Notes under the pieces: model-generated
Database searches by the model: none
Told to the model about the DNA's origin: nothing
Seen by the model: the letters and a program-made list of their open reading frames with translations, nothing else
In this document: one piece after another, positions 57,934 through 64,000 of the stretch
Layout of the letters: the number at the start of each line of letters is the position of its first letter
Numbering within the stretch: the stretch's first letter is position 1
Translations under genes and position numbers: made by a program
Assembly (NCBI GenBank): GCA_023014335.1
Contig: JAECYW010000001.1
Location: 1,364,001 to 1,428,000 of the forward strand
Direction of reading: 5' to 3'
DNA: 64,000 nucleotides
Source of the DNA: Galerina marginata
Taxonomy: Eukaryota > Basidiomycota > Agaricomycetes > Agaricales > Galerinaceae

Positions 57934-60189
57934 ATGTCAGGGCAAGATACTGCCCAACAGGACTTTGAACCATGGAAGAAACTGAAACTTTCTTTTGAGC
58001 GACCATATAAAGACGATGCCGGAAACCAAATTCCTGTATTGTACGACCTCACTCCTGAAGGGGAACGGATATACGAACCGTGCGTCAAGTCTTTCCAACT
58101 CATCCTTTGTGTCTAATCTATCACATTCAGGAGGGAAAGTGCTTCTGTCAAACTCGAAACAAACTTGCGAAGGATTTTTCTTGAACGTGGGGCAGACTTC
58201 TTCGAACGAAGAGATGGTTTACTATCGGACAGCAAACCGCAAAATACGGCGGGAGCTGAACAAGTTGAAGATGGAGAAGAAGACATGGCAGGAGATTCCG
58301 ATCCTGCAACCAAAACAATGAGCGTGGAGGAACTGTATGCTATGCGCGTTGAGATTATGCCACATTTGTTGTAAGTTACTTCTGACCTCGGTGCTTCTGA
58401 AAATGTTGAGTGATGTGTCCCAGCATTGCTCTAGGAGAAATGACTCACGCAAGAGATCTATTGAACGCAGTGCTATCTGGAACTCTAAATGGCCAACCAA
58501 CGCCAATGCAGAACCGTCTTCGTCTTTGATTTCTGCTACTTTAGTGACGAAACCCCCTCCTATCGTTTCAGTGCAGGCTTTCAATGCTCAGATAACTATC
58601 GGTGGCAAAGATGAGGCTTTGAGAAAGGCAGGCTAGACTATTTAAGTCGGCGGCAGAAAGCATGGAGCGGGGTCGGGTGAGAGGCGAAAAGTACTGGGTT
58701 GATGCCTTAAGGATCAGACGGGCGAACTGGGGTCTGACACCTGCACCTCTTCCACCCGGATCTGCTACAGGCAAAGGCGCAGATAAAACATCCAAAGACT
58801 TCATAATATCCTATGGCCTTGAAGGATGTAGGTCGAAACCCATATAACTCTCATCCTGCTCACTGGAAGCTTTCTAGCACCTGCCTTTTTCCGCCGTCGA
58901 GCCATAGCTCAGATGCCTATAAGTCTCGGTGACTCTTCTAGAGAGCTTGTCTTTCCTTTGCGCCAAACCACTCGTTTGCGGATTTCAATCTTAACCACAG
59001 CCGAATCATGGGCTCAACCGTGTTCCTTCGCATCACCAAGGCCTGCGAGTGGTCCGACAGATCCTGAAATGGTTTTAAAAGTTGCACAAACAGAAGTTGT
59101 GGATCAAGAAATATTTTCATTACTAGTAAAAGAAGCTGGCCAACTTCCTACAGCTTCAGCTCGTGTTTCGGAGCGACTGATCGCCATTGATGCTGCTCAG
59201 GGCTTAGATCTTGTATTCGAATTGGTGAGTATTCCATCTGCTACTCGTTGGCTCATTCGAAATTATGTTTATTGGTCCTATTTTTAAGGTAGACGCGTCT
59301 GTCAATATGCAGGCTGGTCAGTCAGATGGGACAGGGTGGTGAGAACATGTGTGAATTGATTTACCATGTCCTTCATGTCTTTCTACTGCGTCGGCATGGT
59401 CTCCCGCTTCAAGACAAAGGTGGCGTCGCGAACAAACCTTCCGAATTCCCCCTGACTCTACTTCAACCAATTATTGATCTCCTACAATACCGAGTATTTT
59501 GCGAAAGAGTTGAACTCGAATTGCGAAAGGCGGTCAACGCACTCATTGCGGTTGGAATTCCTTCGACTCTTTCTTTTACTGCCGTTGGAGAACCAGGGCA
59601 ACTCCTTGTTTCACTGCTCTCTGAACATGGCAAGAAGGCAGTCGGCGGACAAGCTGTGATAAGGGTTGACAATTGGTTTGGCCGCTCGTTTTCTCTGGGA
59701 CGGTTTTACTGACTAATAAAATTCGAGGCATACCTTATGGTTTACGTTTGTCTCGCCGTCGACACTGACGGCACATCTGTCGCAGGCGACGCTCACCATC
59801 TCATCTTTGCCGCAATTATCTCAACTATTGATGGATGAGATTGAAAGGTTTTTACTGCAGAGGATAAGTGGCATTGGTCGAGGTCTCTGCCAAAGTCTAG
59901 GAGGTATCTGGTTCATTGACTTGAATCGATGTGTTGCTAAGTGGGAAGGTTCCGTGCTGTAAGTTCTCTTACAGGTTTTCTTTCTACTCACTAACAAGTT
60001 GTCTTTCAACTTAGTAATTTTAAAGTGTTTTTTGGCTCTGACCTGACCATCGGATGTTCTGCCTTCCGGTTGGACGCAACAACTGGGAAACAGGGCAATA
60101 CACAGACATACATTAGTGGCCATGTCTCGTTGATGAATTGGATTCAAAAGATCATCCAAGAATCTGCACGCCAGTTCGTCTTGAAGTAA
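57934..60189 (+). CDS. MED17: Mediator complex subunit 17, three frame disruptions
   Basis: Head-module subunit of the RNA polymerase II Mediator. The N-terminus LKLSFERPYKDDAGNQIPVLYDLTPEGERIYEP is typical. Further blocks are NLRRIFLERGADFFER, MRVEIMPHLFIALGEMTHARDLLN, IVSVQAFNAQITIGGKDEALRKA and FKSAAESMERGRVRGEKYWVDAL. LRISILTTAESW, LIYHVLHVFLLRRHGL, VRVDNWHTLWFTFVS and LTAHLSQATLTISSLPQLSQLL complete it. Frame problems: a missing base (or two extra) around 58511-58520 before SSLISATLVTKPPP; an extra G at 58631-58632 before ARLFKSAAES; and an extra G in GGG at 59334-59336 before GENMCELIYH. All lie within conserved stretches. An essential gene in yeast, so three real nulls would be surprising. 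Confidence 0.88.
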
Positions 60190-60296
60190 ATCACACTTTG
60201 ATAATATCATATCTTTGCAAAAATAGTAGCATGAGAAGCGCATGGCATGAATTTTCCGATATAAAATCACGAGAATGACCATCTAAGATATCAAAC

Positions 60297-61415
60297 CTAA
60301 TCCTCGTCCTCGTCTTCCTCGGCGGCACCCCCACCTGACTTGAATTTCTCGATCTTAGCTGCGATGTTGGCCTGGCGTTCGTCATAGGTGAGCTTCTTGG
60401 CCTTGTACTTGAGACCTTCCGCTTTCCAGTCTTTTGATTTTTCAGTGGGTTTGAAGGTAGGGTCTTCTCGGATAGCAGCGTGTGCGTTTGTGTAGATCTC
60501 CTCAATGTCTTCGGAGCCAACGCCATCAGCAAGATAGGTAGAAAATTGCTTCTTGAATCTATGATAATAATCGATCAGCATGTTTCGCAATATACCCTAG
60601 TGCGACACACCGTTCATCATCCTCCTCCTCCAAGCTCTCCATGTACTCTGCAACATGGCCACCGAAAATGTACTTCTTGAGGACTTCAGCATCAAGGGAT
60701 TTGCCCTCAGGGTCATAGCCAGGGAAACGCTTGTCTGAGTGAGGAATGAAGATACCGCCGTCGCTAGCACCCTTCATAGCACCAAAAACACGGGAGCCGG
60801 TGGAAGTCCGCTTCAAACCAACGTCGAGGTAGCACTTGAAGGGCCGAGGAGCATCTTCGTCGTCGAGAACTTCAGTGAGCTTCAATGTGCCGTCGGGCTC
60901 GGTAACACCCTCATATTTGTCGGCCAATCCAAGTTTGTGGAGGGCACGACGAGCACACAGCAAACCAGTCGCATAAGCTAAAGTTTCGGTCAGGAAATGA
61001 CGGAGAGCTTAGAACTAAATAAATACCAGCAGCCCAGTTCGTAAGACCATGGTTGATGCCGTATCTTGGTAGCTCTCTTGACTGAGCAGCTGTCAGAACG
61101 AAATCTCCTTGGAGCCGAGCGTAGATGATTTGAACGATAATGTCCTTGTTGGTGAAACGGACGACAAGGCGGTATTTTGGTGCATTACTGGAAGGTAGTT
61201 TAGAATGATGATGAGAAGATATATACAGACAACACACTATTTGTTCTTCGCCTGTGTTACAAGACGCTTGCGGGCATAGTCTAGAAATTGGTTAGGTGTC
61301 TCCGCAACAAGGAGAAGAAGAACTCACAATCGGTTTTGCCCTCTCTCCTTCGGCGGTACTTGACCTGGAAGCGCGAGAAGTACGCGTCGGACTTGATTTT
61401 CTTGACGAACGGCAT
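60297..61415 (-). CDS. RPL5: 60S ribosomal protein L5 (uL18)
   Basis: Binds 5S rRNA in the large ribosomal subunit. [125 protein letters not shown] and [17 protein letters not shown] are all diagnostic. The C-terminus is acidic (AAEEDEDED). Five exons, intact frame; the 3' intron ends at catag so that ER joins FKKQFSTYL. About 300 residues, the family size. Confidence 0.97.
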
Positions 61416-61761
61416 CTAATTGAGACGGCCGAGTCAGCACGACGTTCGCAGATGGTCATCCAGTAGCTGGCATATGCATCCATCCCAAAATTGGAAGGAA
61501 TTCCACCAAATTTCAGCGATTCATGGATGGATGCTGCCAAAGTGACAACGTGGATCCAGAAGTGGGCATACCTTGAGGGGGGAGGGGCTTGAGGGAGGCG
61601 ACTGGCGTTGATGATCACCAAATTTGAGACGGGGCTAACGACAGAGAAACTGATTACGTAAGTAATACACCATTGTCACATACTTGCCATAACGCTGGCG
61701 GTCGTGACGTTGGCCTTGCGTTGGCCTGCTCGTAACCTCTTACTTGACTTCACTCGATAAC
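61416..61761. promoter_or_regulatory. divergent promoter, RPL5 / RRM gene
   Basis: 346 bp between opposite start codons. A minus-strand frame at 61292-61621 overlaps the RPL5 first exon in another phase. No obvious named site is seen. Confidence 0.4.
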
Positions 61762-62579
61762 ATGGACTCACATTCCAACTCCAATTACCAGAAGCAATAC
61801 GCTCAACAACAGGCTGCAGCATACGATGTAAATCCTTACTATAAACCTTATCAAGGGCCCTCTTACCCCATTCCGGGTTCGTCATCGCACAGTGCCCCTG
61901 TACCAGCCAACGCCTATGAGTACGATGTTGGGATTCTCGCACAGCAGAGTGTTTATGTTCCTGGTGCAATGATTGATAAGCGAGGCGGCGCTGGAGGCAA
62001 GCTAGCCAAGGGCGGTAAAAGGGTAACGGTGTTGCGAAAGGGTGGAGGAAAAGTATGGGAGGATCAGACTCTTCTAGAATGGAATCCATGTACGTCTCCA
62101 TTTTCATATGGGCGGGATAGCCTACTCATTTTATTTTCTATAGCATGGTTCCGTTTGTTCGTCGGTGATCTCAGTAACGATGTATCGGATGATGTCCTTG
62201 CCAATGCCTTTAACAAGTACACATCGTTCCAGAAAGCCCGAGTCATCCGTGACCGTCTTAGCCAGAAGGTTAGGTCACCTATTTCCTATCTCTCTCTAGT
62301 TTTGGCTTCTGACTTCTTGATCTTCAGGCAAAGTATGGATTTGTTGCTTTTTCCGATCCCGAGGACTTCTTGAAAGCTTGGAAAGAGATGGACGGTATGT
62401 GTCTCAGCATCTTGGAACTGCACTTGTCTTATTGGATGTCTTCAGGCAAATATGTCGGCAATCGGCCTGTGAAGCTGAAGAAAGCTGACGATACAGCTAT
62501 CCGCCCTGTCGAAATTGGTCACCGGAAGGCCAAGAAACTGGAGCAGGACTTGAAGAAGAACCGCCACAAGCCGTACTGA
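61762..62579 (+). CDS. RRM-domain RNA-binding protein, RBM42-like
   Basis: One C-terminal RNA-recognition motif. The N-terminal part is Tyr/Gln/Pro-rich (YQKQYAQQQAAAYDVNPYYKPYQ) and precedes a basic region (KRGGAGGKLAKGGKRV). RNP2 is RLFVGDLSND (after NPSWF), followed by VLANAFNKYTSFQKARVIRD. RNP1 is KYGFVAFSD and the last strand is NRPVKLKK. The order WFRLFVGDL...DPEDFLKAWKEMDGKYVGNRPVKL plus the basic end HRKAKKLEQDLKKNRHKPY is that of the RBM42 group. Four exons, intact frame. Likely roles in splicing or mRNA control are inferred from the family. Confidence 0.9.
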
Positions 62580-62879
62580 GGCAGAAACGGTGCTTATTCT
62601 GTATGTATATGTACCTACCTCGTGGCAATGTCACTGATGCTGCTCATTAAATATGACATGCCTGTAATTCTGTTGTCGTGGCCAAGTGTGCACCTGGGTG
62701 AAAGTTTCTTTCTTTCTGATGAAACCCCTATAGTTCGCGGCGTCTGCTGGCACAGAGATAGTAGATAAAGTACATGTAAAGTTGCGACCTAAGTGGTCAG
62801 TGTGACGTTGATGTTGTTTGGACACAAAGGATTTGACGCGCCTGACTGCGGTCGCATTTAAATCTCTCCCTCTCTCGCC
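62580..62879. other. intergenic, RRM gene to verprolin
   Basis: 300 bp between two plus-strand genes. Includes the verprolin promoter. A short minus-strand frame is unsupported. Confidence 0.4.
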
Positions 62880-64000
62880 ATGGCATCCAGTGAACTCTTG
62901 AAAGCAATTCAAGCGGGCAAAAAGCTGAAGAAGGCCGAAACCAATGACCGGAGTCGCCCCATCGTCGAGGCGCCGAAAGGAGGTGGTGGAGGTGGCCCAC
63001 CCCCGTCAATGAGTGCCCCAGCCTTGCCATCCAGTGGTGGGCCGCCCCAGCTTGGTAGCCTCTTCGCTGGCGGTATGCCCAAGTTGAAGCCCGCTGGCCA
63101 AAGCACTTTGGGTACGAATTCGTCCTCTAATTGGCTTCATCTAAACTGATCTACTTCTGTAGCAAAACCTCCGACTCTGGGGAAGCCACCATCAATACCC
63201 AAAGCAGAGCCTCCTGCGGCCCCAGCGAGGAGTGTTCCTCCGCGGCCAACAGCAGCGGTACCCGCTAGACCTCCTGCCCCGCCTCCACCGAAACCAGGCC
63301 ACGCTCGCTGCAGCTGCAGTGCCTCCAGTACGCCCTGCACCCAACCTGCCGACACTTGCTCCTCCGCCTGCACCCCCGGCTCGCCCCGCGCCTAGCCTGC
63401 CACCGAGTACCTCAGGGGCACCACCACCACCTCGTCGCGCCCCGCCTCCGCTGCGCAGCTCAAGTCCACGCAGCTCGAGCCCACCGGTGCCACCAGCACG
63501 TCCATCACCAGCAGTCCCGCCCCGTGGACAATCACCAGTCAAGCCTTCCAGTTCAATTTCCAGACTGGTGCCTGCGATTCCTCCAAGGACCGCCACACCG
63601 CCAGTAACCTCTCCAAGCAGGTCGAATATTTCTGCTCCGGGGAGGGCTCCTCCGCCTCCTCCGCCTCGGCCTTCGCCCGCTGCTCCACCGTCTCCTGCTA
63701 GGATTGCGCCTCCCCCTCCTGCCAGAAAGCCCCCTCCAGGCGTAGCTCCTGCACCCCCTCCTCGAGTTCGCGCCGTTTCTGAGTTCGAGCCTGTTGGTCG
63801 GCGTTCATCGCCGTCCCCTGAGCGCGCGATACCTCCCCGCTTTTCTGCTCCAACCCCACCCGCAAGGTCCACAAGCCCTTCCACAAGCTCTCCACTATCA
63901 CCTCCGCCACGGAGAGCTCCCACTGTCACGTCAACCAACGGTGGCAGACCACCAGCGCCACGACGCAAGAGTACGTGCCAGTCTATTTATTATTTATGAC
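62880..64000 (+). CDS. VRP1: verprolin/WIP-like actin regulator, 5' part only, one +1 frameshift
   Basis: Verprolins bind monomeric actin and the Arp2/3 activator Las17/WASP at endocytic patches. The N-terminal WH2 motif SSELLKAIQAGKKLKKA (residues 3-19) is clear. It is followed by GGGGGGPPP and long Pro-rich stretches with repeated APPPPPR / PPARPSP patterns, one of the most extreme compositions in the window. The +1 step falls in AAACC at 63291-63295, where KP becomes KQATLAAAAVPPVRPAP. Exon two runs from 63164 to a donor at about 63971 (CAAGA|GTACGT), and the gene continues beyond the window. The C-terminal WASP-binding part is not present here. Confidence 0.85.

Noticed and set aside
60559..60620. 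Very short 14-nt intron in RPL5
   Set aside because: A longer GT-AG intron ending in catag gives the exact family junction ER to FKKQF, so the short one is not needed.

Overview
The window looks like a gene-dense chromosomal stretch from a basidiomycete fungus, most likely an agaricomycete mushroom. Nearly every gene is split by many short GT-AG introns of about 50-60 nt, intergenic spaces are usually 80-700 bp, both strands are used, and the products are ordinary eukaryotic nuclear genes. I see no transposon, virus, CRISPR array or biosynthetic cluster. The content is a random-looking mix of housekeeping genes plus a few fungal-specific ones.

Layout. 0-9 kb: AP-1 sigma adaptor, glutamine synthetase, cohesion factor Dcc1, then a DUF262 protein divergent from a conserved unknown. 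9-21 kb: NAD-isocitrate dehydrogenase subunit 1, a membrane alpha/beta-hydrolase, an amidohydrolase, an SDR, pyruvate dehydrogenase E1-beta, trifunctional HIS4, two tandem intron-containing tRNA-Gln(CTG) genes, and a TspO/MBR protein. 21-30 kb: a full Argonaute, an unknown gene, and a Ca-regulated mitochondrial ATP-Mg/Pi-type carrier. 30-43 kb: VTT/DedA membrane protein, RPL36, casein kinase 2 beta, fluoride exporter FEX, DUF7704 protein, VID27, a small unknown gene, RTA1-like protein, RNase P/MRP zinc-ribbon subunit. 43-64 kb: BTB protein, SSD1-like RNB protein, isocitrate dehydrogenase subunit 2, Vps24, a Zn2Cys6 transcription factor, MED17, RPL5, an RRM protein (RBM42-like) and the 5' part of verprolin.

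Links between genes. IDH1 and IDH2, the two subunits of one mitochondrial enzyme, lie about 42 kb apart on the same strand, with PDB1 near IDH1. Argonaute carries all four catalytic residues, so the organism probably has slicing RNAi. Otherwise neighbours do not form pathways.

The most striking window-wide signal is about twenty places where a confidently recognised gene is interrupted by a single extra base. Nearly all shift the frame by +1, many in short homopolymers, including in genes expected to be essential (glutamine synthetase, MED17, Dcc1). Insertion-type sequencing or assembly error is the simplest reading; the alternatives are listed under findings. Splice sites given here were read by eye from GT/AG signals, frame and family similarity.
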